A stretch of DNA of 64,000 nt, from the NCBI RefSeq assembly GCF_003073045.1, contig NC_037591.1, positions 22,725,319-22,789,318 on the forward strand, written 5' to 3'. The stretch comes from Pomacea canaliculata. Taxonomy: Eukaryota; Mollusca; Gastropoda; Architaenioglossa; Ampullariidae. The notes beneath the pieces are model-generated. The model was given only the letters and a program-made list of their open reading frames with translations, was not told the DNA's origin and ran no database searches. Of the stretch, positions 25,814-37,700 are shown piece by piece. Made by a program: the position numbers and the translations under genes. Within the stretch, counting starts at the first letter, position 1, and every line of letters begins with the position of its first letter.

Positions 25814-25928
25814 GACAGCTGTGACCACCACACAAGTAGGGATGGACACAGCTGTGCGCATTACAGTAACAAGCGCAGACACAGCTGTGACCACCACACA
25901 AACAGCACGGACACAGCTATGGCGGTGT
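25814..25928 (+). repeat. Four-unit tandem repeat, about 33 bases, with CAGCTG core
   Basis: Units start at about 25814, 25845, 25878 and 25910 and share GACACAGCTGTG. Units 1 and 3 also share ACCACCACACAA. Both strands translate into 11-residue repeats rich in Cys and His, which reflects the period rather than a proven protein. Confidence 0.85.
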
Positions 25929-26942
25929 GTAGTAGACAAACGCTGGGGCACCAGAGCAAGTCTGAACATGACAGCCCAGCTCATACACAAACACTACAAG
26001 TGTGAGAAGCAGGGAAGGCAGAAGAGAAAGAAGACGAACTGGTTGAGTTGCCTCCCTCCACGGTATTGGCAAAGTATAGTAGTTGTCTCCCTTACACTGT
26101 GGTACTGTCCCTAAGCTCGCGTTCTCTCAGCTTCACGCGTGTCTCCAAAAATTGTGTCCCTTCCATCCATCTTCTGTCAGGAGCGCCGACCAGCATGCAC
26201 TAGGAGCACCAGTTTTAAATCGAGACTAAAGTTTGGTCTGTAAAGAACAAGGACCTGGTCAAGCGAGCGAAAACAACGGCACGTGCTTTAAAATACACAA
26301 AGTCACCATGGAAACAAATGTCAGAAAAGAAGACAGACGTAGGAAAACAAGGGAAGTGACTGTGGGACAAACATGAGCGCTCCCCACCTCATCCATCTGA
26401 ACGCCGCTCCAAGGGTTCTTTTGTGCGCGCGCACAAGATTGAACAGGGACGATTTATCATAAAGAAAAGGTTTACAGGAGCAGAAAGCTAAACACCTTCT
26501 TAGTAAAGTCTTGTTTTCTCGGCAATTATGCCTCGGTGTGGATCCCTCTTGCTGCGGCGACTGCGCTCTGGGTACACAGAGGTGAGGCAGGCAGACAGAG
26601 GACAGCTGCTGAGCACCGTCTCCTGTTTCCTGTCCAGACAGCCACGGCACCACCGTGGGCACTGCATTAAGCGTGACAGGATGAGGGATGGCGAGCAAAC
26701 GAGGTCACCTGCCTCTCTTACAGCGTCACCTGGCGAGGATGCTGACATGTCCAGAGTGAAGCGAGCGCTTCTTTGACCAGCGATATCCGATTCCCAGGGT
26801 TCTCGGTGGAGACCATAGACTTCCTCTTTTCAATAATTTGCATGTCGTAATGCTTTGTTAGAATGAGATGTCCAGTCGACCTACCATGGACAGGAGTTAG
26901 CCTCTTTCTCTCGCTCCAGATGTGATCCCTAAGGTCCTTAAA

Positions 26943-27297
26943 AATATACGGCTGTTCCGTTGAGTGTTACCATTTCGCAAAACCATGCGTAGTCGATGAT
27001 CCAATATATAACAGAAATAAAATAAATAAGGAAATAAAATAAAATAAACTCCCGCGAGACGGATTCGAACCATCGACCTAAAGATTGCCATCATCAGCCA
27101 ACTACAGTCCTCCGCTCTACCAACTGAGCTATCGCGGGGCGGTGAGAGCATCCTCCATCATTTTCTTTTTGACAGTCAACGGACGATTTTGTGGATCACG
27201 CGGTTAAATGGCAAACATTTACTGCCCAGAAGAAAGGGGGAAGAAAGAGGTTGACATTCCCTTTACCTCCAACTGACATTGACTCCTCATCTCCTGA
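26943..27297 (-). repeat. Inverted duplication, right arm, carrying a tRNA-Tyr gene
   Basis: Reverse complement of the left arm at 21455-21802, including both flanks of the tRNA gene. The similarity stops near 26943 and 27297. Confidence 0.85.
27050..27138 (-). tRNA. tRNA-Tyr (GTA), intron-containing
   Basis: This 89-base gene lies on the minus strand. Acceptor 5' CCCGCGA is the complement of 27132-27138, and 3' TCGCGGG plus A is the complement of 27050-27057. The anticodon GTA is the complement of 27103-27105. The 16-base intron has one substitution compared with the first copy. The 3' side of the anticodon stem reads TCTTT rather than TCCTT, which replaces a G-C pair by G-T but keeps the stem. 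The gene is likely functional, though slightly weaker in folding. Confidence 0.96.
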
Positions 27298-27672
27298 GAT
27301 ACTCTAGTCTAATGCTATCTCGACTTTACCCAGACATTCAGGTCCAATGATAATGATGATAATGATGTCTATTTGTAATGCGCAGGTATCCATTCAGAAG
27401 AATGCTCATTGCGCACAAAAAAAATAAAAAAAGAAGAAAACGATAAAGTGAACAAATATATAAAACACCAGAAAAGTAAAAATAAAGACAGAAGTGTTGC
27501 TAGGTTGTTTAAGTCTGTCTTAAATAAACAGATGGGTCTTCAGTCTTTTTCGAAACGTGGTTGGTGAGGTCCACCCTGCTCTATGCCCTCAAACCAGCAA
27601 CGAGGCTCTCAAACCTTAACATTGAGCGATTCCTTCCAGCCAACCACAATGCCAGAAGAACCTCATCTTGAC
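27298..27672. other. No gene seen; SINE-like interspersed sequence possible
   Basis: 27350-27580 has a mix of A-rich spacers and a segment with AAACAGATGGGTCTTCAGTC, which looks like a dispersed repeat consensus but cannot be assigned by eye. Confidence 0.35.
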
Positions 27673-27830
27673 AGATGCCCTCACATCTTAACCATGTCAA
27701 GTAACCTAAAACCATCCTTGATAGAGTGGTATATCATGGGCAACGGCTTGTGGAGTGTGATAACGACAACGATAACCTCAGAGACGGGAAAGACAATAGA
27801 AAAGCTGGTAGACGCCTTCTAGAACTTTCA
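27673..27830 (+). repeat. Dispersed repeat R1, copy 1
   Basis: Closely matches 36066-36225 in the same orientation. Shared blocks include ATGTCAAGTAACCTAAAACC, TTGATAGAGTGG, ATCATGGGCA and AAAGCTGGTAGACG, and the end block CTTCTAGAACTTT. Copy 2 sits directly before the LINE at 36.2 kb, so R1 may be part of that element. Confidence 0.85.
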
Positions 27831-30400
27831 CGATTTTTCCCTAACCAATTAGGATGGGACAGGTATCCTCTCATTTCTGAATGTGCTCATAGCTAATATT
27901 ATTACATTTTGTACTAACAGGATCACGAGCATAATGTATTAACAGTGATGGTTAATTACATTGTCATCACTACTTTTGTTGTTTCCCCTAGTTTATTGCT
28001 TCCCCTTTTCTAGATGAAGCTCCGTCGCCAGGTTCTCGTTGGTGCAAGAGAACGCCATAGAAACCGATTTCCTTTCGCACTCCTTGCTAAGAAGTATTCA
28101 AGCAAAGCTGTGGGTTTACCCTCGGGTAATGACGATCGAGAAGTTGCTTGAAGAACTAGCAACGCTGTAACAATTACTGGCGCCGCCCTAGCAACGACTG
28201 CATTCCCACAATAGACAAACTTTGAAAAAAAAAATACCAACTCCGACACAATCATTATTTGCAATGGGTCACGGGTGAGATTGTACTTTCTATGGGCGTT
28301 GTCTTAAAGCACGTGAAGAATGGTAGACAGCATCCACACACACACAGCTCTTCACTCTCTCTCTCTCTTCTCTCTCTCAATTTCGCTTCACCAATCAGTA
28401 ACAAGAAGCAGACGGCAGCTAGAATAATCACGTGAGAATGATGTCAATTTTTAGCCGGTCTGTCGATTCCAGTGTACACGGGGTGGGAAGGAGGGGTTAG
28501 AGGAGTGGGGGAACACAGCGAGTAATGGCGGATAATTACGTCACCCAGCAGAGGATGAGAACCACGGATGCTGGCAGACAGGAGGAAGTCGAGGTCGGGT
28601 AGGGAAGACAGATCGAAGATCGATTGGGGAACAACTGTGCTCTGGTTATGCAAATTAACCCGGGCTGAGTGACACTTCGTTTCAGCGCACGATGATGACA
28701 AACATGGAGAAAATGGGAGTCACATAGTAACGCATTTAATCTAATGACAAACGCTGGTGAATCCGACATTGGGGTCGAGGGGGGAGAGAGAGAGACAGAC
28801 ACACAAAGAGAGGGAAACTCAGATGCTTCATATAAATGTTGCTAAAAATAAATGATTCACCTAGGATGGTGCCATTGCTCTGGTAATCGTTTTTAGCTGA
28901 GATTTATGCTTCCACTCAATGAAATTAATGAAACGATGTAGAGGGAATATAATTTAATAATAATAATGTATGTTAGTTCAGTTCTGTTCTACAATATAAG
29001 ACTTTCCAAGACATCTTTCCAAAGCTTGTTAGAGAAATGTTGCCGGTCCTGGACATTAGTCCCAGCCTCTAGTCGATATGATTACCAACATCGTTCGAGA
29101 GTGCGGTTGTGAACAAAAGTAATACATACATCAGACTCTGAGGTGTGCTGGTGCTTTTTATGGACAAGATGAAACAAGAGGAAAAGCATCCTTGTACGAC
29201 CTGAGACTTGAGACATGTCGCGGACTGAATGATTTGTAAACATTCACATGAAACCACTTAGCTACACGTGCGAGGGCGCGCGCACACACACATACTAGTG
29301 ACTTTAATATGTTGTCATAGGGTGTATTTATTTTATATTTTATATTTTTTTTTATAAAGTTTTTATTCAGTAAGTACAATTCACAGGGTGTATTTATTGT
29401 CTTTAGAGTTCATTCACTGAGGGTAACAGATTTCTGCACAAAGCAATTGCAATGCAAAAAAGTTGTTAATGTTATGAATGAGAATTATACACCGGACATT
29501 TTTTAAGAGCAAAAGAATCGGTCTCTGTCTCTCTGTTGTGTGTGTGTGTGAGATACCTTCAATGTTATTGACTTTGTCATAATAACACAGTGTGTGTGTG
29601 TGTGACAAGCTGCGACAGAATAAAAATCCGACATATAAGAATGGACACATGCAAATATATTTGTGACCATCAGGTATCAAAGATCTTTTGTCCATTTTCA
29701 CTCATACTTTGGCGTGGGGAGAATGGTTCTATCTAACAAATAATTAGCAGACATATAAGCACATAAGATAACACTCCTACTTCTACATATTCTCATCGCC
29801 ATGACACCTTTAACCAACGCAAAACGATGCGTACACAAATTTCGTTCTTGTTTTTCTTGCACGACAAAGTTATCACAGAAATAATTTAATTTTTAGTCTG
29901 TGGTTTCAGTACATTCGCTCTTTGTGTTAGAAGTTGGGAGGACGATGTGTGAGTGTGTGAGGGAGAGTTTTCTCAAAAAATTAACAGAAGCTGCGGTGAG
30001 TTTTCTGAGGCAGCTCCTTGTGGGTCTTTGCCACGCCTTCATCACTGTTACCTCCCTTTGGCGAAAAAAACACTTTCCACCAGTTTTTTTTTCTCTCCCT
30101 ATTTCGTCCTGCCGCTCCCATCCCCTCCCCCTCACGCTTCTTTCTTCTCTTCTACACGAGCCTAGAGTTCTGTGGCCTTGCTTAGCACAGAATGTAATTA
30201 GACTGTATTTGTATCAACCTCTCTCCAGCGTGACTCCGTATTGATGAACTACCCCTAGTCATAAACATCCACCCAGACAGGAGAGACACGCACACAGGCA
30301 TGATAGATGCACAGTGAGCGGGAGAGAGAAGGTAGAAAACAAGACACAACAACAACCCTCCAACACGATGTCACTCAGCAACGGACTGAAAACCTTGACT
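27831..30400. other. No gene seen
   Basis: TCACGTGA at 28428-28435, CT and GA repeats at 28353-28378 and 28783-28795, GT runs at 29537-29550 and 29590-29603, and AT-rich DNA at 29310-29400. No supported exon. Confidence 0.55.
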
Positions 30401-30403
30401 CAC

Positions 30404-30620
30404 CTTTTGTGGAAGACACGCAACTGCCCTACTGATGCCTTCCTCCATCTTCCTCTGTCACCCCCTCCCCAGTCTCCCCCTTCGTTCAGCGGCGGTGGAG
30501 AGAAGCACGCAGCAGAGCCGAGCATGTCCGTCTTGCCCTCCAAAGCCAGTCCATCGTCTTGGCGAAGAAGCCATCTTGAAAAATGACTTCCGGTGGCGTG
30601 CGAGCGGCGGACAGCAGAGC
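30404..30620 (-). promoter_or_regulatory. Promoter and first-exon-like region on the minus strand
   Basis: On the minus strand ACCGGAAGTCA (ETS-type, complement near 30584-30594) is followed within 20 bases by CAAGATGGC (YY1-type, complement near 30569-30577). This is a common start-site pair in animal promoters. About 165 bases further, AAAAG is followed by a GTGAGT donor (complement of 30398-30403). The ATG in the YY1 site gives a frame that stops before the donor. Another frame is open through the donor. The region is GC-rich up to about 30790. Confidence 0.35.
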
Positions 30621-30799
30621 AATTAGCCTGAACTTTGATCATGAGTAACAGCTGTGCTGGCGTCCGCCATTGTTCCTCTTCTCTGGGTCTTCTCCGCTCT
30701 GTCAGTCGACATCTCGCTGAAGCTGCCGCCGTGTGGCGCTGCCTGTGTATCGATGACGCCTCCACGTTCTGCCGGGGAGACACCTCGGCCACGCCTTGA

Positions 30800-33360
30800 C
30801 AGAAAAAAGTTTATAAATAGTTACTGACAGAGATGGAAAGTGGAAAGAGAGAACACAGAATGATACAACATGGGACAAACACACACTGTGTGATGGAGAG
30901 AGAGAGAGAGCACAGATAATGTGACATCTTTAAGACAGTTTGGCAATCTCGTTAATGACACATACAAATCACTGTTGCAAACACATAACTTTTGGTCTAG
31001 TATTGAGTGGCGGTGGAGGGGGCAACGAACAAAAGAAGGGGATGTACGAGTGTGTGTTTGTGGTGGTGGACTGCTTCTGAATGAATGACTGAAGGAAATG
31101 GAAATGGAGGAGTGGAAGGAGGTTGCCAGGAGCAACCTGGGTTGAAGGTAGGAAGACAATGCAAGGTAGGAAGTCTATGTGCGAGTTCCGAGCTTGACAT
31201 GGATTTTGTCACCATGGTAACCAGCAATCACAACCGCCGCGAGTCCTCAAACTAAATTTCTGCATGGAAACAAATTGCTTTTTATTAAAAGTTGAGAACA
31301 TCAACTGTCAGGTACAGCAATATTTTATTATCATTTCAGCAGCCTGCTCGGGGTTGGGAGACACCGTCGTGCTGGTCCGGTTTGTTCCCCTGGGGTCGAG
31401 AAAGTGCGGTGATTTCCCTTGGTTGATACAGTCTCAGTACCGCGGTCACACATCTCGTGCTAACATCCCGCCCCCTCATTGAAGGTTGTGATCTCTGACC
31501 TCACCCTCTCACCTACTGACCCTAACAGCTTTGGCCGTTGTTCTGACGCACTTATCAAAAACGTCAGCACCTCAGCTGACGCTGCTGGTTACGGCCCCTG
31601 AACACAGCGAGGGCTGCTGCATCGATCTCCATCATAGCTCCTTGTCACGCATACCCGACTTTTCTCTGCACGTGTAACTATAGAAACGTACCAAAACAGA
31701 GAGGCAGCGTATGTCAAGGTTGCTGAGGGCAAGTGCGGAGGAGCCGGAGCCCCCCAACACGCTGTGTCGTGTGTCTTGTCATGCAGCGTGCAGCCAGGCT
31801 TGCGACAGAAAACCACGTCGCAGCTGTCGCATGCGTCACGAATGCGGCAGGGAAAGTGGCGGGGGATGGATGGGAGGCGGGCTGCAGGCGTGGGAGGATG
31901 AAGAAGAAGAATCAAACAGAAAAAAGATGGCAAGGAGAAGTTGAAGGAAGCGAAACAACATCAACCATCGAGCAGAACCATGAGCGATGTTCTGCATGTC
32001 ACGGACAGAGCAGACAGAGAGGACTAGAGGGGTTGTGGTTGAAAATGATGCTGGGTAATGACAATGATTAGAGAGGCAGGGATGGGTGGGGATGAAGTGG
32101 AGAGAATGACTTGCGAAGCTTTGAAAGAAAATGAAAATGATCGTGCATGGATCATTGAAATTGAAGAGCGATGTTTTTTAAGGGATGACCTGATTTTGGA
32201 AAGAGATGAGTGGAGATGGGAATGGCGATGCGTGGAGAATGTTAAGAGAGGGGAGACGGCAGCTGTCATCGAGGAAAGAGAGCACGTGACTTATGGGCAG
32301 TAGAGGGTGCGGAGTAAAAGGAGGTGAAGCTTACTGTTTGGTCTGGGACTGACGAAGACGAAGGTGATATTAAAAAAAAAAAAAATACAATACACGCGCG
32401 CGCACACACACAAACACACTTTCCCTCTTTCTCTCGGATTTTGCTTTGGCGGAAGGGGAAAAAAAATACTGATTAGCCTGTCGCCTTTTGAAGTCGCGAG
32501 AGACAGAGGTGGGGTGGATTTTGGGGAGGTAATCTCCGGCAACACCACATTTTGCCAAAATAGGATATCAGCAGTACAAGGGCGACCACCATTGCTCACT
32601 CCAAGATGTCGCCTGCTAGCATCAAGGGAAGTAATCAATTTCTGGCGGCTGTTGCAAGGTGAGCAAGCGAGAGTGCCAGAGAAAGGAGGTGGCGTTGTGA
32701 AATGGGAGGTGCATAGGCAGGAGGAGTAGAGTTAGTGACAGGTAGTCGCGGAATTTTCTACTAGGTGGCACCACTGGAGAGTGGGAAAGGCAGGGGGGTG
32801 AGGGTGGGGGTGGGTGTTTATCGCTGAAAGTGGATGCAGGTCATTGTCGTGCAGAGTATTGTAAACAGTCTCATCTTACCGACTGAGCTGAAAACAAACC
32901 AAACAAAAACAAAACTAGCAAACCCTCGTATTACAGTTGGCACCTTCCCTCTCCCCCCCCCCCCCCGTTGTCGTCACGTCTGACTAACCCAGGCTTCTCT
33001 TTCTCTTCCTCCTCCTCCCTGCTCTGACCTATCTCTGAACGCGGTAGCACGCGCGCGCACGCACACCCGGATACAAATGTACTTTGCTTCCTTAATTAGT
33101 TCCTGTGTGCTAGAGCTAGGTTTATCTTAATTAGTTCATGTGTGGCAGAGCTATTGTTCACTTTTTGCTTGCTTTGGCTAGGATTGAAGGGAACAATTTC
33201 CTGCTAGTGGTATAGTCACTCAATACTAGTATTTACTATTTTTGGAATGATTCAGCTTTTGCTCATTAAAAAAGTTATAAATCTGGGTGAAGGAGGTTGA
33301 TGGGTAATAATATAAATATAATCATATAAAGTGTATTGACGGCGTCAGTCTTATATAGTA
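30800..33360. other. No gene seen; purine-rich and GC-rich patches
   Basis: 31840-32330 is strongly purine-rich on the plus strand and yields Glu/Arg-rich frames. A poly(A) run lies near 32371-32386, and a 16-base poly(C) run at about 32951-32966. No splice-bounded exon was supported. Confidence 0.5.
32793..32814 (+). other. G-quadruplex motif
   Basis: Four G runs of six, three, five and three bases are separated by loops of three, one and one bases. This is a strong intramolecular G-quadruplex consensus. Confidence 0.75.
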
Positions 33361-33364
33361 GCGT

Positions 33365-33490
33365 GGTCAGCCTGCGACAAAGTACAGTCACAGGTAAGTG
33401 CACTGTGACCAGCCTGTGACAAAGTACAGCCACAGGTAAGAGTACTGTGACCAGTCTGTGACATAAGTGCACTGTGACCAGTCTGTGAGA
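33365..33490 (+). repeat. 42-base tandem repeat, about three units
   Basis: Units begin at 33365, 33407 and 33449, with a truncated fourth at 33476. The shared core is CAGCCTGTGACAAAGTACAG, then CCACAGGTAAG. Each full unit contains CAGGTAAG, a consensus splice donor. Confidence 0.9.
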
Positions 33491-36060
33491 GCCATACTCT
33501 GGCTGCTGCATAATCACACCGAGCATCGAAACAGAATCTCTCCGCCACTGCAGAACCCGCTGCTACCGTGCCATTATCTCCCCTCTCCTCCATATCACCT
33601 AGAGGGCGCTGCAGGCGCCGCCGCACAATGCGCACACTAAGCTGGAGGCACGCTTGACGTCGGTTGCGCAGGCGCGCACACGCACACACACACACGATCG
33701 CCATGTTCAGGCTCATCTCATGTAGTGCACCTTCGCGCACTGTGCCAGTGAGCCACTCACCAGCCAAACAACATGTCCTCTAGCTTACAGACACGGCGTC
33801 TCCCCCATCCTCCTCACACGCGTCATTTGCCATCATCATGCATCTCCATCAACCAGCAACAGTGATGGTTATCGAGATGATCACAGACGCCGAACGGTAC
33901 TGTAGTCCTCTCGCGAGACTTCCGTGAATCTCATGTACACCTGAAATATTGCTGTCAAGATTTTATCTTCTGAATTATGAGCTCACTAGTGCTGTATGAA
34001 GGACGGACTACAAACACTAAGAACTTTATTCCGCAGGTCGAAGAGCACTCTTCCGCAGGTAGGTCAAAGGTCGAAGGGCAAGCAGAAGACAAGCAGGGAG
34101 ATTCTAATCATTTGTTTCATTTTTCCCCCACTCCTTCTCTCCCTGCTAAATTCGTAAGTGGTTGCTACTGAACCATCCAGAGAAAGAAACCAGTTTGTAG
34201 AGCTTGGCATTGCGATAGAACGCACCGTGATGGTCAGCTTACACAGATGTGAGTACTTTCAATAATCGTCAAAGTGTGTTCCTCCGAGGGTCAACAATGT
34301 GAGACACGAAATAGCTTTTTCTTTTCTTGTCCCCTCGTCAAAAAAACAAAACAAAACAAAAAAAACAAGAAACAAAAAGCAAATTAAAAAAACAAAACAA
34401 AACAAAACAAAAACACAAAAAAACCCAAACCAAACAAAAACATCAATACCAAGAAAACAAACAAATTCTTGCCAATAATTCATCCGAAAGAGCGTTTCTC
34501 TTTAATACCTCACCAGCGTATATATATATATGTCACATACACACAAATGACAGTAAGTCTATGCATCACCACCTCCCAGACTGCTCCCTGTCGCGGTCCC
34601 CAGCGGCAATTCCCTCGCTCCTGTCTGTCGCTCAATCGTGATGCGCAGCAACCGATGCGCGCGCACCCACCACAGGGTCCGAGATAAAATGTCAAAAGTT
34701 TGCCGAACCCCACCGGACAGTGCCGAGCCGGTGAGGACTCCGGCCTGCTGAATAATTAATGGCGGCTGATGTTTGCTAATTACTTTAGGCTGGGACGGCC
34801 TGCTATCCCAGTGACAGCGCCACGAGGACTCTCAAGGGGGGAGCACTTCACATTCATCACGACTGTCCCGCTGCGGAGCCGCACTTCTCTTGTATTGACG
34901 TGGTGCAGTTGTCGTGGGAGGTGGCTGTGGTGGTGGTGGTGGTGGTGGTCGGAGGTTGGGGTGTAGAAGAGGGGAGAGTGACGTGTGTGGATGACGATGG
35001 TGTAGGAGTCGTATTCTGTTTTGTCAGCGTGAGGTGATTGTTCGCACTGCGTCAGCACGTGCGGAGACTAAGGGGGTCGGGAAGTGCGAGGCATGCCAAT
35101 TCCTCACCCGCAACGCTGCTCCTCAAAGAGACGCCCTCATGCACACGGCGCACACACGTGGACATAGAATGGACACTACGCAGTCTTCTTCTTCATCAAA
35201 TGATGATAATGTGGAGGATGACGATGATGATGTCGGCGGTGGTGATGATGTGTCTGACGTGGTGTGATGGTGAGGACGGTGGTGATTTTCAGTGGCAATG
35301 AGCGGAAGTGTGTGCCTGCATGCATCTGCGCACAAAACGAAACCTCTCTGTTCTCGCATAGACGCGTTCATTCTCTCTCTCTCACAGAGAGGTTTGTGAT
35401 GTAAGCTCTGTGTTGTCTACATTCTCCGAGTGCTTGGCAGCAACCTCGTGCAAGATGTTATCCTCTCATTGTTGTCTTCGGAAGTCGCTGTCAACGTTTC
35501 AAGCGCAACAAGACAGAGTCGTTGACAGCTTTGGGTCACTTAAAATAGATTTCCTTGACAGCTCAGTGAAGACAGTTAAAATGTGACCGAAGTGTTTGGC
35601 GAGGACAGCAAAAACGTCTTCATTCATTTCACGCACTGGCGAATTTTCCACGTGACCTCTGTGTTTGTTTATTGACTGCACTTGTGTCTCGGCAACAGTG
35701 TACTTCACGTGCCCTTGATCATGTTGCGAATCACCTGTAAGTACACATTTTTGTCAGGGAAAGAGTGGACAGGTAGTTTTTGTTAACCTCAATTGCAAGA
35801 AACACTTCGGTGACCCAAACTGGCCTCCTCGCCTCATAGGATGCCAACCCACGTTACCGATGCACCGTAGTGGAGCCAGGCGATGGGTGACCCCCTATAA
35901 TGTATAATATATGTATATAATATACATATACATGTATAAAATATGACTGGCTATACAAAAGTGGAAGCAGGACTAAGGTCATTGGCTGTGCTGCAGTGGA
36001 AAGCACAGGGCATCTCTGTAGAAAAGCTCCCTTTGATACAAGACTCCACAAAGAAAACAT
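33491..36060. other. No confident gene; simple repeats
   Basis: A (CA)n run lies at 33674-33694, poly(AAAC/A)-rich DNA at 34340-34465, a (TGG)n run at 34927-34949 and GAT-rich DNA at 35198-35260. A 59-codon frame from ATG 33977 ends at GTAAGT (34153), but I found no supporting acceptor or family. Confidence 0.5.
35890..35945 (+). repeat. AT palindromic tract
   Basis: The sequence from TAATGTATAATATATG through TATACATATACATG is a self-complementary AT tract that can form a cruciform. Confidence 0.6.
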
Positions 36061-36065
36061 CGACG

Positions 36066-36225
36066 TGGCCCTCAAACCTTAACGATGTCAAGTAACCTAA
36101 AACCATTCTTGATAGAGTGGCACATCATGGGCACAGGCTTGTGGAATGTGATAACGACGACGGTGACCTCAGTCGGAGACGTGAAAGACACAAAAGAAAA
36201 GCTGGTAGACGACTTCTAGAACTTT
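36066..36225 (+). repeat. Dispersed repeat R1, copy 2
   Basis: Direct-orientation match to 27673-27830. It immediately precedes the recognisable start of the broken LINE. Confidence 0.85.
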
Positions 36226-36229
36226 GAAC

Positions 36230-37700
36230 CTCAATCATTAACCAGACGAATGCAGGCTACTACCAAAATGGAACCAAAAATAGCAAAATGAGAATAATTC
36301 TCCCTGCTGACAGATGAATACACTGTACACATCAACACTTCCAGGGAAAGACCAGTGGGAAAACTCATGGAGAGAATGATAATCACAAGGCTGATCTGGT
36401 ACCTGGAAAAAAAAATCATCAGTGACAAACAAGTTGGTTTTAGACAGAGGAGATCCGCAAATCTGGGGATTTCTCTAATACAGGAAACAGGCGATGGCTT
36501 TTCAAGACAAAAATAGACCATCGTAATTTAGAGAGACATGGAAAAGGTTTTTGACATAGTCTGGAAGAAAGGATTTGCGCTAAAGATGTATGTTACATGT
36601 ACATGTGCCGATGTGTCTGCTAACATCTCAGCAACAGAAAGGCCAGAGTCAAAACGGGAAACATCAATGAAAGAGAAAAAAATCAAAGGAAATATCACAC
36701 AAGGCGGGGTTCTATTTCCTACCCTGTTTATAATCTTTATGAACGATGTCATCGATGATATTCCAAATGTGGTCCACAGAGCCATCTATAGTGACCTGAG
36801 GAGTATGTCACTACAGACAACATGAGCATGCATGGCATGTTGAAAAAAATGAGAAATGAAAAGTGTTTAGTGAAGCTAAATGCCATCAAGGCAACATACA
36901 CAATCATTAGCATAACAAAATCCACCAAGCTGCAAGTTTCAAATTACTTGGACACCTTTTTCTACAAAACAAAAAACCCCCTACCTTCATGTTTCCTTCG
37001 ATACCAGCTTCAACCGCAAAAAACCAAATCAACAAGTGTGCAGCACGGGAAAAACTTAGAACTTTTCTGATGAATTAACTATTCTCGAACCTCATGGGAA
37101 GAACACTTCAATGTTCGAAAAAGACTACCTCGCACGAATCAGACCAATACTGGAATACGGAATGGTTGCTTGGGGTCATATCTCGAAATCCAATTTTGAC
37201 AAAGTAGTCATAATCCAAAACCAGGCATAAAGAATAATCACTGAAGCCATCAAGTTAACTCCCATTCCTGCCATGAACTCAGTAACTGGTTTGCAAAGTC
37301 TGAAGGAAATTCGCAACACTAAGATCTTCATTCATGCTGCAGAGTATAAAATGCTGACCAATCATCCAATTCACAAGAGAATACCAGATTCCATAAAATA
37401 TAGAAACTCGCAGACTAGGAAGGGCGGGCACAGACCTCTCCAACCAGCTAAAGAAATCATCTCCACACAATATGTCCTGCCTTCGTGGAAAAGAGAATGT
37501 TTTCCAGTGAGCATAAACAGCATCCTTCCATCATCGAAAATTTGATGTAGAAAAGACAGCGATTACCCCGGGTACATTCAACAATGGACTCAAGTATACA
37601 CTGATGGATCAGAGGAAGAGGGTATAAGAAACAGAGAAGGAGCAAGACTCATCCAGCTATCTCAGAGATGGAAAAATATTGCGAGTGCGTGTCCAACACA
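36230..37700 (+). mobile_element. Broken non-LTR retrotransposon (RT plus RNase H), I/jockey-like
   Basis: Conceptual translation across frameshifts shows the ordered blocks of a LINE ORF2. These are GKLMERM and WYLEKKIISDKQVGFRQRRS in the fingers (36358-36460), DMEKVFDIVW as motif A (36535-36564), GNITQGGVLFPTLF as motif B (about 36691-36732), and IYSDL in place of YADD as motif C (36784-36798). The thumb block RIRPILEYGMVAWGH follows near 37137. VYTDGSEEEGIRN (about 37594-37630) is the start of an RNase H domain. A block between motifs A and B is missing, motif C has lost one catalytic Asp, and several stops and frameshifts interrupt the frame, so it cannot be active. RNase H after RT points to the I or jockey-related groups. 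Confidence 0.85.

Noticed and set aside
25814..25928. CRISPR-like spaced repeats
   Set aside because: Short direct tandem units without unique spacers of constant size, in a eukaryotic context.
32058..32303. Complete 81-codon Glu/Arg-rich frame from ATG to stop
   Set aside because: Looks protein-like but lies in a purine-rich tract that produces such composition by itself, with no splice or promoter support.
32872..32896. tRNA-like A box (CAGCTCAGTCGGTAAG on the minus strand)
   Set aside because: No B box or acceptor stem, so a fragment at most.
35034..35371. Asp-rich and Ser-rich frames
   Set aside because: Produced by a GAT-type microsatellite.
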